From an uncultured Eubacteriales bacterium (lineage in GTDB: Bacteria > Bacillota > Clostridia > Oscillospirales > Acutalibacteraceae), in the NCBI GenBank assembly GCA_900316025.1, contig ONBJ01000018.1:1-48411 (forward strand): 48,411 nt of DNA, written 5' to 3'. The translations under genes and the position numbers were made by a program. Below the pieces are notes generated by a model. The model had not been told where the DNA came from. It searched no databases and worked only from the letters and a program-made list of their open reading frames with translations. Within the stretch, counting starts at the first letter, position 1. Every line of letters begins with the position of its first letter. Below, one piece after another: positions 8,200 through 16,235 of the stretch.

Positions 8200-9222
8200 T
8201 TGGAAAAACTGCTTACGGAATTATGCAGCAAATATACCGTATCAGGAAGTGAGCTTGAAAATCTGGAGCTTATAAGGAGCTTCTTTGATAAAGATACGGA
8301 TATAAGGACTGATGCAAACGGAAATATTATCGCAAGCATAGGCAGAACCGACAGTAAAGATGTAATAATGCTTGAAGCACATAACGATACAATAGGCTTT
8401 GTGGTTACGTTTATAGACGAAAACGGCTTTTTAAAGCTTTCAAACTGCGGAGGAACAGACAGAAGAGTTCTTCCGGGAAGCAGGGTGAACGTACTTGGCA
8501 AAAAGCATATAAGAGGTATAGTATGCTGTCTGCCGCCGCATCTTTCGGACGGAGGAGAGGATAAAGCTCCCGATGCTGACGGAATATATGTTGACACGGG
8601 TCTTGCAAAATCGGAGCTTGAAAAATATGTATCCGCAGGTGACAAGGTTGCAGTGTATTCAAAGCCCGAAAAGCTTATCGGAAAAAGATTTAAAGCGGCA
8701 GGTCTTGACAATAAGGCAGGAGTTGCGGTTCTTATAAGAGCGGCACAGCTTATTAAAAAACAAAAAACAGACATCTGCATAAAGATAGTTTTAAGCAGTC
8801 AGGAAGAAACAGGACTGGTCGGAAGCAGAACGGCAGGATTTTCAGTAAAACCCGACTGTGCGTTGGTGGTAGATGTAAGCTTTGCAAAACAGGCGTGTGT
8901 ATCAGAGGAAAAAAGCGGAAAGCTTTCCAAAGGAGCTATGCTGGGACTTTCACCTATACTTGACAGAGGACTTTACAGGGAGCTTGAAGAAATCTGTATA
9001 AAAAACAGCATACCTTATCAGAAAGAGATTATGGGAGGCTCTACAGGGACAAATGCAGACGTAATAAGCACAGCAGGCGAAGGAGTAAGAACTGCACTTG
9101 TAAGTATTCCGCTGAGAAATATGCACACACAGGCTGAAACAGTTGATATTGACGATTTGGAAAATACAGCAAAACTTATTTCCTTGTTTATAGAAAGCAG
9201 AGGTGCAGATGCAAATGGATAA
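8200..9222 (+). CDS. M42 family metallo-aminopeptidase
   Basis: Probable cytosolic dinuclear-metal aminopeptidase (glutamyl aminopeptidase/TET type) that trims peptides. Metal and catalytic residues are in place: EAHND (His61, Asp63), GLDNKAGVAV (Asp170), SSQEETGLVGS (catalytic Glu202, ligand Glu203), VVDVS (Asp225) and NMHTQAETVD (His309). In most relatives the first motif reads AHxDEIG, whereas here it is AHNDTIG, so the residue after the catalytic Asp differs. The start is TTG at 8200 behind AAAAGGGG. It overlaps the next M42 gene by a few codons, so the two are made from one message and may form mixed shells or divide substrates (inference). Confidence 0.9.
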   Translation: MEKLLTELCSKYTVSGSELENLELIRSFFDKDTDIRTDANGNIIASIGRTDSKDVIMLEAHNDTIGFVVTFIDENGFLKLSNCGGTDRRVLPGSRVNVLGKKHIRGIVCCLPPHLSDGGEDKAPDADGIYVDTGLAKSELEKYVSAGDKVAVYSKPEKLIGKRFKAAGLDNKAGVAVLIRAAQLIKKQKTDICIKIVLSSQEETGLVGSRTAGFSVKPDCALVVDVSFAKQACVSEEKSGKLSKGAMLGLSPILDRGLYRELEEICIKNSIPYQKEIMGGSTGTNADVISTAGEGVRTALVSIPLRNMHTQAETVDIDDLENTAKLISLFIESRGADANG

Positions 9223-10237
9223 AAGCTTACTTGAAAAGCTGTCAGAACTGAACGGAATTTCGGGTGACGAGGGCTTGGTCAGAGATTTTATAATATCCGA
9301 AATAAAAGATACTGGTGCAGATATCTGTACAGACAATATGGGAAATCTGATTGTATTCAAAAAGGGCAGAAAAACACCCGAAAGAAAGCTGTTAATATCG
9401 GCTCATATGGACGAGGTAGGTTTTATTGTAACGTTCATAACTGAGGACGGCTTCATAAAATTTGACGAGGTCGGAGGAATAGACAGGCGTGTTATATCAG
9501 GCAAAAGCGTAAAAATAAACAATACAGTAAGCGGAGTTGTTACAGTACCCCCTATACATTTGTTATCGGGTGAACAGCGTGACAGAATACCGAAGCTTGA
9601 CGAGATGTATATAGACATAGGAGCATCTGACAAGGAAGAAGCTGAAAGGTATGTCAGCTTAGGTGACAGCATAACCTTTGAAAGCGATTTTTTATGGGAT
9701 AATGACATAATAACAGGAAAAGCCATAGATGACAGGGCAGGCTGTGCCATTATGATAGATATGATAAAATCGGAGCTTGAGTATGATACATACTTTTCGT
9801 TTGTTGTTCAGGAGGAAGTCGGTCTGAGAGGTGCAAAATGTGCCGCCTACAGCGTAAACCCTGATTTTTCCATAATTGTTGAGTCAACAACCGCAGCGGA
9901 TATTCCGAACATTCCGAATGACAAAAAAGTATGTCTTGTAGGAGAGGGTGCAGTCATATCCTTTATGGACAGAAGAACGATATACGACAGGCAGCTTTTT
10001 GAGGAAGCTCTGAAATGCGGCGGTGATGAAATAAAGGTACAGGTAAAAAAAGCCGTTGCAGGCGGTAACGATGCAGGTTCGATACAGACAGCAGGAAACG
10101 GAGTGAGAGTTCTTGCGGTTTCGCTGCCGTGCAGATACCTTCATTCCTCATACAGTCTTATATCAGCCAAAGATTTAATATCAGCGGAAGAAATCGTAAA
10201 GCGAATGTCCGTAAAAATACTGGGAAATATGATATGA
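9209..10237 (+). CDS. M42 family metallo-aminopeptidase (second copy)
   Basis: Second M42 aminopeptidase, homologous to its upstream neighbour but with the canonical first motif SAHMDEVGFIVT. Other sites are AIDDRAGCAIM (bridging Asp), VVQEEVGLRGAK (catalytic Glu and ligand Glu), IIVESTTAADIP and a final His in CRYLHSSYS. Length is normal at about 340 aa. Start choice is uncertain: GTG 9203, ATG 9209 and ATG 9215 are all in frame, and AGAGG at 9199-9203 best serves 9209 or 9215. The gene begins inside the 3' end of the previous gene, and its own stop overlaps the ATGA start of the following GNAT gene, so three genes are translationally coupled. Confidence 0.88.
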   Translation: MQMDKSLLEKLSELNGISGDEGLVRDFIISEIKDTGADICTDNMGNLIVFKKGRKTPERKLLISAHMDEVGFIVTFITEDGFIKFDEVGGIDRRVISGKSVKINNTVSGVVTVPPIHLLSGEQRDRIPKLDEMYIDIGASDKEEAERYVSLGDSITFESDFLWDNDIITGKAIDDRAGCAIMIDMIKSELEYDTYFSFVVQEEVGLRGAKCAAYSVNPDFSIIVESTTAADIPNIPNDKKVCLVGEGAVISFMDRRTIYDRQLFEEALKCGGDEIKVQVKKAVAGGNDAGSIQTAGNGVRVLAVSLPCRYLHSSYSLISAKDLISAEEIVKRMSVKILGNMI

Positions 10238-10998
10238 TATACCTCAGCAATACAGATGACCCTGTAATCAGAAAATATATGTCCGAGGAGTGCAGCAACG
10301 TATTTGCCGTGAGAGTAAAATCGCTTATAAAGGCTTACGGCAGATATGACGGCATTATTGACATATGGTATCAGAAAAACGAAGCTGACAGTGTAAGTGC
10401 GTATATTGTAAAGTACTCAGGAGAGTTTATTGCGGATATTTCGGATTTTGCCGATAAAGATGAAATAACCGATATGTGTTGTATGGCAGGCGGAGCAGTT
10501 CTGATGTGCAGAGCTGAAAATGAAAATCAGTGCAGCGGAGTTGTGATGAAGCTTGAAAAAAATACGGAATTTTCCTGTTTATGTAATGCTGTTGACAATG
10601 TGAGCCTGAGAGATTACTACAGTCTTATAGAAAGCAGAAACAGCGACGGATTCTCCGTACAGGATTTTGAAAGCTTTTACGTTGACCTCAATCACAGAAT
10701 AAGGAAGGATTGTGCAAAAGTAAAAGGTATTTACAAAGACGGAACTCTTATAAGCTGCTGTGCCGCTGTTGCGATATACGGAAATTCCGCAGTAATTGCA
10801 GGAGTATCAACAAGACGTGAATATGAAAAAAGAGGGTTTGCGTCATATGCAGTATCAGAACTGTGCAAAACTCTTGCAGAGAGCAGCATATTTAATATAT
10901 ACCTTCAAAGGCACAAAGACAGAAACTATAATTTTTACAATAAAATCGGTTTTGAAGATACGGACTTTTTCAGACAGATTTTATTGATAAGAAACTAA
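10234..10998 (+). CDS. GNAT-fold acetyltransferase
   Basis: Probable N-acetyltransferase using acetyl-CoA. The C-terminal half of this 254 aa protein has GNAT features: GTLISCCAAVAIYGNSAVIAGVSTRREYEKRGFASYAVSELC contains the acetyl-CoA binding turn (RREYEKRGFAS), followed by IYLQRHKDRNYNFYNKIGFEDTD, a normal GNAT ending. The N-terminal half is a less conserved substrate-binding region. ATG 10234 overlaps the stop of the second M42 gene in an ATGA arrangement, so I reject longer upstream readings inside that gene. Coupling to two peptidases hints at a role around peptides or amino acids, but no substrate can be assigned. Confidence 0.8.
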   Translation: MIYLSNTDDPVIRKYMSEECSNVFAVRVKSLIKAYGRYDGIIDIWYQKNEADSVSAYIVKYSGEFIADISDFADKDEITDMCCMAGGAVLMCRAENENQCSGVVMKLEKNTEFSCLCNAVDNVSLRDYYSLIESRNSDGFSVQDFESFYVDLNHRIRKDCAKVKGIYKDGTLISCCAAVAIYGNSAVIAGVSTRREYEKRGFASYAVSELCKTLAESSIFNIYLQRHKDRNYNFYNKIGFEDTDFFRQILLIRN

Positions 10999-11000
10999 AA

Positions 11001-11036
11001 ATTAACGGGCAGACTTTCATTAGTCTGCCCGTTAAT
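11001..11036. terminator. Hairpin between the GNAT gene and tRNA-Leu
   Basis: ATTAACGGGCAGACT (11001-11015) pairs with AGTCTGCCCGTTAAT (11022-11036), a perfect 15-bp stem. T-rich sequence follows on the minus strand, not the plus strand, so it could act as a second terminator for leftward transcription or as a weak one for the GNAT operon. Confidence 0.55.
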
Positions 11037-11063
11037 CTGAAATATGAAAACGATAAAAACAAA

Positions 11064-11100
11064 AAGTCTGAAAACCACTATTCAAGCAGCTTTCAGACTT
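11064..11100 (-). terminator. Terminator of tRNA-Leu
   Basis: On the minus strand a stem of about 10 bp (AAGTCTGAAA and TTTCAGACTT) lies a few bases after the tRNA 3' end and is followed by a T-rich stretch (TTTTTGTTTTTATC), a typical intrinsic terminator. Confidence 0.75.
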
Positions 11101-11107
11101 TGAAGTC

Positions 11108-11191
11108 TGGTGCGAGTAATGGGACTTGAACCCATACGTCAAAGACACACGCCCCTCAAACGTGCCTGTCTGCCTATTCCAGCACACTCGC
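11108..11191 (-). tRNA. tRNA-Leu (anticodon GAG), CCA encoded
   Basis: Read on the minus strand, the acceptor stem GCGAGTG/TACTCGC, a D-arm of Leu type (TGGAATAGGCAGACA), an anticodon loop TTGAGGG with GAG, a long variable arm, the T-arm GGGTTCAAGTCCC and an encoded CCA give an 84-nt class II tRNA. The TTGACA/TATAAT promoter at 11208-11236 drives it. Confidence 0.93.
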
Positions 11192-11207
11192 TCAACCGAC
11201 GATAGTT

Positions 11208-11236
11208 ATTATATCACTATAGGTTATTGTTGTCAA
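11208..11236 (-). promoter_or_regulatory. Promoter of tRNA-Leu
   Basis: On the minus strand TTGACA (11231-11236) and TATAAT (11208-11213) are perfect consensus boxes separated by 17 nt, and the tRNA begins about 17 nt downstream of the -10 box. Confidence 0.85.
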
Positions 11237-11280
11237 CACTTTTTTGAAATTTTTTCATTTTTTTATTTTGGGTAAATGCA

Positions 11281-11323
11281 GCGTAAGCACTTCTGTATCT
11301 GTAATTATATGGGAGTGCTTACG
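11281..11323. other. Inverted repeat downstream of the MBL gene
   Basis: CGTAAGCACT and AGTGCTTACG flank about 22 nt of AT-rich sequence. No U-tract follows on either strand, so it may be a weak terminator or a protein-binding inverted repeat. Nothing else is visible between tRNA-Leu's promoter and the MBL gene. Confidence 0.35.
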
Positions 11324-11349
11324 AAATATATATAACCATCTGAAAGCCG

Positions 11350-12123
11350 TTATATAACTATGCTCTTGCCCGTTGATATGTAAGAGAGTTTTTTTACATA
11401 TTTTTTCATAAACTCGTACTGTTCAACACCTGTACAGTGACAGGTATAATACTCCGTATTGAAGGAATTAAGCTTAATTGCAAACTCTCTGAGCGTATCG
11501 CCAATATCAAGCTTGAAAAAGTGAAAGCCACCGATAAGCACATCGGGTTTGAACCACTCAACTATATTTATTATCCCCTTGTGAGAACAGCCGCTTATAA
11601 GTACTTTTTTACCCTCTTTCTCTATGAGAAGATACTGCTCGTGTCTGAAATCGTCATCAATCATTTTTCCGTTTCTGAATGTTTTAAGTCCGAACGGATT
11701 TGTTTCGCATACTTTTTTCATACCGTTGCAGTCAAAGAGTGTCAGCCCCTTATCAATATCCGTTACACCATTGGTAAAAACAAAGCGGCTGTTATTTTCA
11801 AGTCTGCTGTCAAGTCCTATATATTTTTCCGAAGCGTTATAATACGGTTCAAAAGCATATCTGCTTATGTATACATCTGCCTTGCTGTTAAGCTGCAAAA
11901 ATTTTTCAAGACCTCCGCCGTGGTCATAATGTCCGTGTGAAATTATTGCTGTATCGACCGCACTTATATCTTTTCCGAGTTTTTCGGCATTTTTGGAAAA
12001 AATATCAGTTTTGCCCGTATCGAAAAGAATTTTTCTGTTACCTGCTTCTATATAAAGACTTAATCCATGCTCAACAGGCATATCACATTCCGTTGTATTT
12101 TCTGTGAGAGCTGTTATTTTCAT
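11350..12123 (-). CDS. Metallo-beta-lactamase fold metal-dependent hydrolase
   Basis: MBL-fold hydrolase of about 257 aa. The metal-binding signature SHGHYDHGGGLEKF (HxHxDH) lies near residues 63-76, with a further His in ISGCSHKGIINIVEW and another in IGGFHFF. The fold resembles the group annotated as dihydropteroate/ribofuranosylaminobenzene phosphate synthase-like MBL proteins of Clostridia and archaea; true substrates are mostly unknown. I start at the ATG giving MKITALTENT because AAAGGAAAG lies just upstream; an in-frame ATG six codons earlier lacks a good ribosome site. The neighbour across the divergent gap is an ElaA-type gene behind a family A repeat. Confidence 0.85.
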   Translation of the reverse strand: MKITALTENTTECDMPVEHGLSLYIEAGNRKILFDTGKTDIFSKNAEKLGKDISAVDTAIISHGHYDHGGGLEKFLQLNSKADVYISRYAFEPYYNASEKYIGLDSRLENNSRFVFTNGVTDIDKGLTLFDCNGMKKVCETNPFGLKTFRNGKMIDDDFRHEQYLLIEKEGKKVLISGCSHKGIINIVEWFKPDVLIGGFHFFKLDIGDTLREFAIKLNSFNTEYYTCHCTGVEQYEFMKKYVKKLSYISTGKSIVI

Positions 12124-12220
12124 TTTACACTTTCCTTTCATTTTATTCTTATTTTCATTGACATAAGCGATATTTCAAATATAATTAAATCTATTAAAAA
12201 AACTCATTCATTCTGACATA

Positions 12221-12305
12221 AAGTTTAGGTCAAGCCTTTTCAAAGGCCTGCGGTTTCCAAAGGCGGAGCCTTTGGTCAGGATTTTTAAGGGTGAAACCCT
12301 TAAAC
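12221..12305 (+). repeat. Family A modular hairpin element, copy 2
   Basis: AAAGTTTAGGTCAAGCCTTTTCAAAGGCCT opens the element, followed by CCAAAGGC-GGA-GCCTTTGG and TTTAAGGGT-GAA-ACCCTTAAA. It ends about 28 nt before the ElaA-type gene's start and so may lie in its leader. Confidence 0.85.
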
Positions 12306-12332
12306 ACTACACTACAAAAGGGAGAAATACAT

Positions 12333-12770
12333 ATGCGTCTTGTAAAGAAAAATTTCAGTCAGCTTTCGCCGACACAGGTATATAACATATTACAGGCACG
12401 TTCGGATATATTCGTTATGGAGCAGAACTGCGTATACAGGGATATTGACGGGCTTGATTTTGAATGTATGCACGTATTTTTTGAGGACGAGAGTAACGGC
12501 AGAGTACTGGCATATCTCCGCATTTTTCAAAAAGACAGCGACACCGCTCAGATAGGACGTGTACTTTCAATTGAACACGGAAAGGGGCTGGGTGGAAAAA
12601 TTCTCAGCATAGGGGTAGAAACTGCAAAAGAAATTTTCTCCCCGAAATCCATTATAGTAGAGGCTCAGTGCTATGCAAAAGGCTACTACGCACGTGAAGG
12701 CTTTAAAGTATGCTCGGAAGAATTTCTTGAGGACGATATTCCGCACGTATATATGAGGCTTGATATATGA
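12333..12770 (+). CDS. elaA: ElaA-type GNAT acetyltransferase
   Basis: GNAT-fold acetyltransferase of the ElaA group, 145 aa. The N-terminus has the ElaA hallmark LQARSDIFVMEQNCVYRDIDGLD, then VLAYLRIFQ and IGRVLSIEHGKGLGGKILSIGVETA, which forms the acetyl-CoA pyrophosphate loop. The end is AQCYAKGYYAREGFKVCSEEFLEDDIPHVYMRLDI. The ATG at 12333 follows AAAAGGGAG; extending the frame upstream would run into the family A repeat, so the longer version is rejected. ElaA substrates are not well defined. The gene stands alone and ends at the bidirectional hairpin 12783-12816. Confidence 0.87.
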   Translation: MRLVKKNFSQLSPTQVYNILQARSDIFVMEQNCVYRDIDGLDFECMHVFFEDESNGRVLAYLRIFQKDSDTAQIGRVLSIEHGKGLGGKILSIGVETAKEIFSPKSIIVEAQCYAKGYYAREGFKVCSEEFLEDDIPHVYMRLDI

Positions 12771-12782
12771 ATATAAAAAGCA

Positions 12783-12816
12783 AGGACGGAAACCTTTTTA
12801 TACGGCTTCCGTCTTT
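12783..12816. terminator. Terminator shared by convergent genes
   Basis: AAGGACGGAA pairs with TTCCGTCTTT around a loop of about 15 nt, with T-rich sequence after it on the plus strand and A-rich sequence before it. It sits between the ElaA-type gene and the convergent XRE gene. Confidence 0.65.
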
Positions 12817-12819
12817 TAA

Positions 12820-13077
12820 TTATGAGTAAAGATTGTCACTGTAAAGGAGTTCTTTTATATCGGCATCTAAAATTTCAGCAAGTGCTATAAGCTCAATATC
12901 CGTTACTTTTCTTGTCTGATTTTCCAGCTTTGATATTGCCGAAGTAGAAATAATTATCCCTTTTTCTGCCAGTTCTTCCGCAAGCTCATGCTGGTTCATT
13001 CCCTTTTTTTTCCTCAACATACTCACACGTCTGCCAACAACGTTGCTTTTTCCGTAAATACTTTCAACGTCATTCAT
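12820..13077 (-). CDS. XRE-family helix-turn-helix regulator
   Basis: Small DNA-binding protein of about 85 aa made mostly of one Cro/CI-type HTH domain: VGRRVSMLRKKKGMNQHELAEELAEKGIIISTSAISKLENQTRKVTDIELIALAEILDADIKELL. The recognition helix is in STSAISKLENQTR. I prefer the ATG at 13077 (MNDVESIYG), spaced from GGGGTGAT, rather than the GTG three codons earlier that lies in the ribosome site. The region just upstream carries the palindrome AATAACGTTATT (13090-13101) and a second inverted repeat (13108-13141), which suggests autoregulation. It has no toxin or phage partner beside it. Confidence 0.87.
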   Translation of the reverse strand: MNDVESIYGKSNVVGRRVSMLRKKKGMNQHELAEELAEKGIIISTSAISKLENQTRKVTDIELIALAEILDADIKELLYSDNLYS

Positions 13078-13089
13078 TGTTATCACCCC

Positions 13090-13141
13090 AATAACGTTAT
13101 TAAAATCAAATTTACATCATAGGAAATTACAATGTAAATTT
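13090..13141. promoter_or_regulatory. Candidate operators of the XRE gene
   Basis: AATAACGTTATT is a perfect 12-bp palindrome at 13090-13101. AAATTTACAT (13108-13117) and ATGTAAATTT (13132-13141) form a second inverted repeat with a 14-nt centre. Both lie directly upstream of the XRE start codon, where a dimeric repressor would bind. Binding itself is inferred. Confidence 0.5.
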
Positions 13142-13359
13142 ATCCAACAATTACATACATATTTTACAATAAATTTTTCAAATATTCAATAGATATTTGA
13201 AAAAATAATTGAAACATTATGGCATTTTTTATAATATAACTATGTAAAAACACGCTTTGTGTGATGTATTTTGCTTGAAAAGTGTATGGATAACCATTTG
13301 AAATTTCAGTACAATAATTTTCAGATTTAGAAAAAATAATACTTTTATGCTATAACAGA
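13142..13359. other. AT-rich intergenic DNA between the XRE gene and family B copy 2
   Basis: No gene is visible. One imperfect inverted repeat, TTTTTCAAATA (13174-13184) with TATTTGAAAAA (13194-13204), stands out. The region between the XRE gene and the DUF815 ATPase otherwise holds only the operators (13090-13141) and the family B element (13360-13463). Confidence 0.5.
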
Positions 13360-13463
13360 GCTGCGGCGGCAGACTTCGGCAGACAAAGTCTGCCGATAAA
13401 TTTCAAGCATAAATGCTTGAAATTCGTCAAAAGCCTTAGCTTTTGACGGTCTGCCGCCGCAGC
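13360..13463. repeat. Family B cloverleaf-like palindromic element, copy 2
   Basis: Outer stem GCTGCGGCGGCAGAC (13360-13374) with GTCTGCCGCCGCAGC (13449-13463), 15 bp and perfect, though its sequence differs from other copies in the ATTG core. It encloses three hairpins: TCGGCAGAC/GTCTGCCGA, AATTTCAAGCAT/ATGCTTGAAATT and CGTCAAAAGC/GCTTTTGACG. Confidence 0.88.
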
Positions 13464-13528
13464 CGCAAACTTACAGCAAGAGAATAAAAAAATATAATAA
13501 TTTATGTGAAAAATTATTGCGGAATATT

Positions 13529-14839
13529 TTAGCTTTCCAAAGAACCGAGGACATAGTTTATATACTGCTGAGCGGTTCTTCCGGATATGCCGCCGTGTTT
13601 CATTTCCCACTGCTTCGCACCTGCAATAAGTTTATCGTGAGGCATAGTAATGCCAGCCTTCGCAGCAAGCCCCGAAACTATTTCGAGATATTCCTTGTAG
13701 CTTGGCTTAGAATAGTTTATCATACAGCCGAACCTGTTCACAAGCGAAAGCTTTTCCTCTATTGTATCGGAGCGGTGCAGACCCTCACTGAATTCCATAT
13801 CGTTCTTATCATTCCAGCTTTCCTTTATGATATGTCGTCTGTTTGAAGTAGCATATATAAGTATATTGTCGGGTCTTGTTTCCACGCCGCCCTCTATCAC
13901 AGCCTTGAGGAATTTGTACTCGACTTCAAAATCTTCAAAAGAGAGGTCGTCCATATAGATTATAAACTTATAATTTCTGTTTTTTACCTGAGCGATAACG
14001 TTTGACAAATCCTTGAACTGATGCTTATAAATTTCAATCATTCTGAGTCCCATAGGATAGAACTCGTTTACAACAGCCTTTATGCTTGTAGACTTTCCCG
14101 TTCCGCTGTCGCCGAAAAGGAGAGCGTTATTGGCTTTTCTGCCCTCGACAAACGCTCTGGTATTTTCCACAAGCTGCTGCTTCTGTCTTTCGTATCCGAT
14201 AAGGTCGCAGAGCATAACCCTGTCCATATTGTTTATTGCCTTGAACTGTATATCATCTATACCCTTGTTTACTATTCTGAAAGCCTTGTTAAGTCCGAAC
14301 ATTCCCACTCCGAAATCCTTGTAAAAGCCTGTTACCGCATCAAAAAATTCCTGAACATTCTTTGTGTTTTCCAGCTTTTCGCTGAGTGTGCGTACCTTTT
14401 CGCTTACATTTCTGTTATACATAAGTTCTTTTTTTACGATTGCCTTATAGTCTGATATTCTTGAAAAACAGTCTATGCCAAGATAATTTTCTATTTCGGA
14501 AAAATCATACTCAAAAAGTTCTCTGAATGCGGCAAAGTCATTCATAGCAAAATAATTCACGCTTCCGTTATTTGCTCCGACCTTTTCGCAGGTAAGGCTG
14601 AAAGGATTTTCGTTTGTTATAAGTATGAATGAGAGGTAATTATGCCATAAATTCTTGTCAAAGCCGTATTTTGTTGCCAGAACAAGAAGCCGTCTTATTT
14701 CGGTATATATTTTTGATGTGAGCTGTGCAGGGGTATATATCCCCTCCCTGAAGCCGCAGAATATGTCAGAAAGCTGAGATAATATAGAATTTTCGGGCAA
14801 TTCTCCGTAAATTAACAATTTGGAAACAATTTTGTTCAT
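13529..14839 (-). CDS. DUF815 family AAA-type ATPase
   Basis: ATP-binding protein of the DUF815 family, 436 aa, of unknown cellular role. The N-terminal 200 residues are a family-specific region. The AAA-like core follows: LIGYERQKQQLVENTRAFVEGRKANNALLFGDSGTGKST gives Walker A (residues 243-251), and KFIIYMDDLSFEDFE gives Walker B (Asp297, Asp298). ILIYATSNRRHIIKESW is a sensor-type block. The ending ISGRTAQQYINYVLG matches the family's conserved C-terminus. The ATG follows AGGAGTG. A TTGACA/TAAAAT promoter (14885-14913) suits it as a single-gene unit. Family B copy 2 lies just after its stop. Confidence 0.9.
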   Translation of the reverse strand: MNKIVSKLLIYGELPENSILSQLSDIFCGFREGIYTPAQLTSKIYTEIRRLLVLATKYGFDKNLWHNYLSFILITNENPFSLTCEKVGANNGSVNYFAMNDFAAFRELFEYDFSEIENYLGIDCFSRISDYKAIVKKELMYNRNVSEKVRTLSEKLENTKNVQEFFDAVTGFYKDFGVGMFGLNKAFRIVNKGIDDIQFKAINNMDRVMLCDLIGYERQKQQLVENTRAFVEGRKANNALLFGDSGTGKSTSIKAVVNEFYPMGLRMIEIYKHQFKDLSNVIAQVKNRNYKFIIYMDDLSFEDFEVEYKFLKAVIEGGVETRPDNILIYATSNRRHIIKESWNDKNDMEFSEGLHRSDTIEEKLSLVNRFGCMINYSKPSYKEYLEIVSGLAAKAGITMPHDKLIAGAKQWEMKHGGISGRTAQQYINYVLGSLES

Positions 14840-14884
14840 TATTTATAACACTCCTGTATTAATATATAATATAAATATATTTGA

Positions 14885-14913
14885 ATTTTATCATTTAAAG
14901 ACATCAGTGTCAA
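14885..14913 (-). promoter_or_regulatory. Promoter of the DUF815 gene
   Basis: On the minus strand TTGACA (14908-14913) and TAAAAT (14885-14890) are separated by 17 nt, about 45 nt upstream of the start codon. Confidence 0.7.
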
Positions 14914-15129
14914 CTTATACTAAATAGCTATTATTAAATTTTGCGAAAATTATATGACAAGAATAAAAATGGTAATTTTTTATGATTGTAATTCCTTTGC
15001 ATAAAATTTAATTAAACTGAATACATCAGAGGAAGGTTGTAATATAATCTTTTCAGTATCGAAACACTGCCTTGTTATCGGCTGAAATAAAAAACATTTG
15101 CGAAATTAGAACTTTTTTCGCTGTGAATA
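14914..15129. other. AT-rich divergent intergenic region
   Basis: Part of the gap between the divergent DUF815 and AraC genes. Apart from the two promoters at its edges I see no gene, RNA or clear repeat here. Confidence 0.5.
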
Positions 15130-15158
15130 TTGATTATTGAAATATTATGTGGTATAAT
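15130..15158 (+). promoter_or_regulatory. Promoter of the AraC-type regulator
   Basis: TTGATT (15130-15135) and TATAAT (15153-15158) are separated by 17 nt. An AAAAGGAG ribosome site follows before ATG 15226. Confidence 0.65.
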
Positions 15159-15225
15159 ATTTTAGCTTATAAAATATGTTTTTGTACAAAATAATGTAAT
15201 TAGACAAAAGGAGAATGTTTTTATT

Positions 15226-16143
15226 ATGAGCAGCAGAAATTATAACGGTACATTAAGAAGAGATTACAACGGAAAATTCCTTCCCATAGAGGTAAATGAC
15301 TATGAACTGGTTGAGAATGACTTTATAATGCCTCACCACAGAAACGAGATAGAAATACACTATATTATAGACGGTACGTGCGATTACTATATAGACGGAA
15401 AAAAGCAGAGTGCAGAAACAGGGGATATAGTATACCTCAAATCCGATACCGTAAACTCTATGTACAAATCCTGTGAAAAGCTGAAATACCGTGCATTTGT
15501 TTTTCTGCCCGGTTTTCTCTACACCGAGAACGTAGGCTGTACGACCGAAAAATATTTCAGACCGCTTAAGCAGGGCGATTCCGAAGTTACTTGCGTAATA
15601 ACATCTGAGGACGCTGCATATCCTGAGCTTATAGCACAGCTTAACAGAGTAAAGGAATTTATGGATAAGCAGGAGGAGCTTTACGAGCTTGAAGTAAAAA
15701 TAGCTATGCTCAGTTATTTTCTTACACTTTTCAAGACGGGACACGTTACAAAAAGAAACAACAGGGAAAAATCAAAGTATAAGAGCGAAAACGCTATATG
15801 CAACGCAATAGACTATATAAACCAGAATTATAACCGTTCGCTTACGGTAGATGAAATTGCCGAAAATGTAGGTATAAGCAGCAGTCATTTTATGAAGCTG
15901 TTCAGAGAGTATACCCATACAACCTGCATAAGCTATATCAACAAATGCAGGCTTACAAAGGCAGTTGAGCTTCTTGAAACAACACGCTTCAATATACTTG
16001 ATGTTGCTACAGCGGTAGGATATAACAACATATCTCTGTTCAACAGGGACTTCAAGAAAATTTACGGCACTACACCGAAGGAAGTAAGAAAAAATGCAAG
16101 AATAGAGGAAAAGCTTAACCGCAGCCGTAAGCTTACCCTTTGA
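15226..16143 (+). CDS. AraC-family transcriptional regulator with cupin domain
   Basis: Transcription factor of 305 aa. Residues about 25-120 form an AraC-type cupin (FIMPHHRNEIEIHYIIDGTCDYYIDGKKQSAETGDIVYLKSDTVNSM), which in relatives binds sugars or other small ligands. Residues about 190-295 are the double HTH domain: CNAIDYINQNYNRSLTVDEIAENVGISSSHFMKLFREYT and LETTRFNILDVATAVGYNNISLFNRDFKKIYGTTPKEVRK, the latter being the AraC signature. It has its own promoter and is followed by a terminator. The next gene is a secreted LRR protein with no obvious transport or sugar genes nearby, so the regulated target is unknown. Confidence 0.92.
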   Translation: MSSRNYNGTLRRDYNGKFLPIEVNDYELVENDFIMPHHRNEIEIHYIIDGTCDYYIDGKKQSAETGDIVYLKSDTVNSMYKSCEKLKYRAFVFLPGFLYTENVGCTTEKYFRPLKQGDSEVTCVITSEDAAYPELIAQLNRVKEFMDKQEELYELEVKIAMLSYFLTLFKTGHVTKRNNREKSKYKSENAICNAIDYINQNYNRSLTVDEIAENVGISSSHFMKLFREYTHTTCISYINKCRLTKAVELLETTRFNILDVATAVGYNNISLFNRDFKKIYGTTPKEVRKNARIEEKLNRSRKLTL

Positions 16144-16161
16144 TTGGTAAATAAAATTCAG

Positions 16162-16208
16162 AAAGATACAGGTTATGTGCATATTTTTGCAAAACCTGTA
16201 TCTTTTTT
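16162..16208 (+). terminator. Terminator after the AraC-type gene
   Basis: AAAGATACAGGTT pairs with AACCTGTATCTTT across a loop of 18 nt, and a T-run ends it. Confidence 0.85.
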
Positions 16209-16235
16209 ATAAAACAATGATAAAGGAGTTTTAAT

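Noticed and set aside
8058-8780. A 240-codon minus-strand frame across family B copy 1 and the first M42 gene
   Set aside because: It is antisense to a clear M42 gene and has low-complexity Ser/Leu/Pro-rich sequence typical of a shadow frame.
12291-12332. An upstream ATG for the ElaA-type protein
   Set aside because: The extension would be encoded by the family A repeat and has no ribosome site, whereas ATG 12333 has one and matches the family start.
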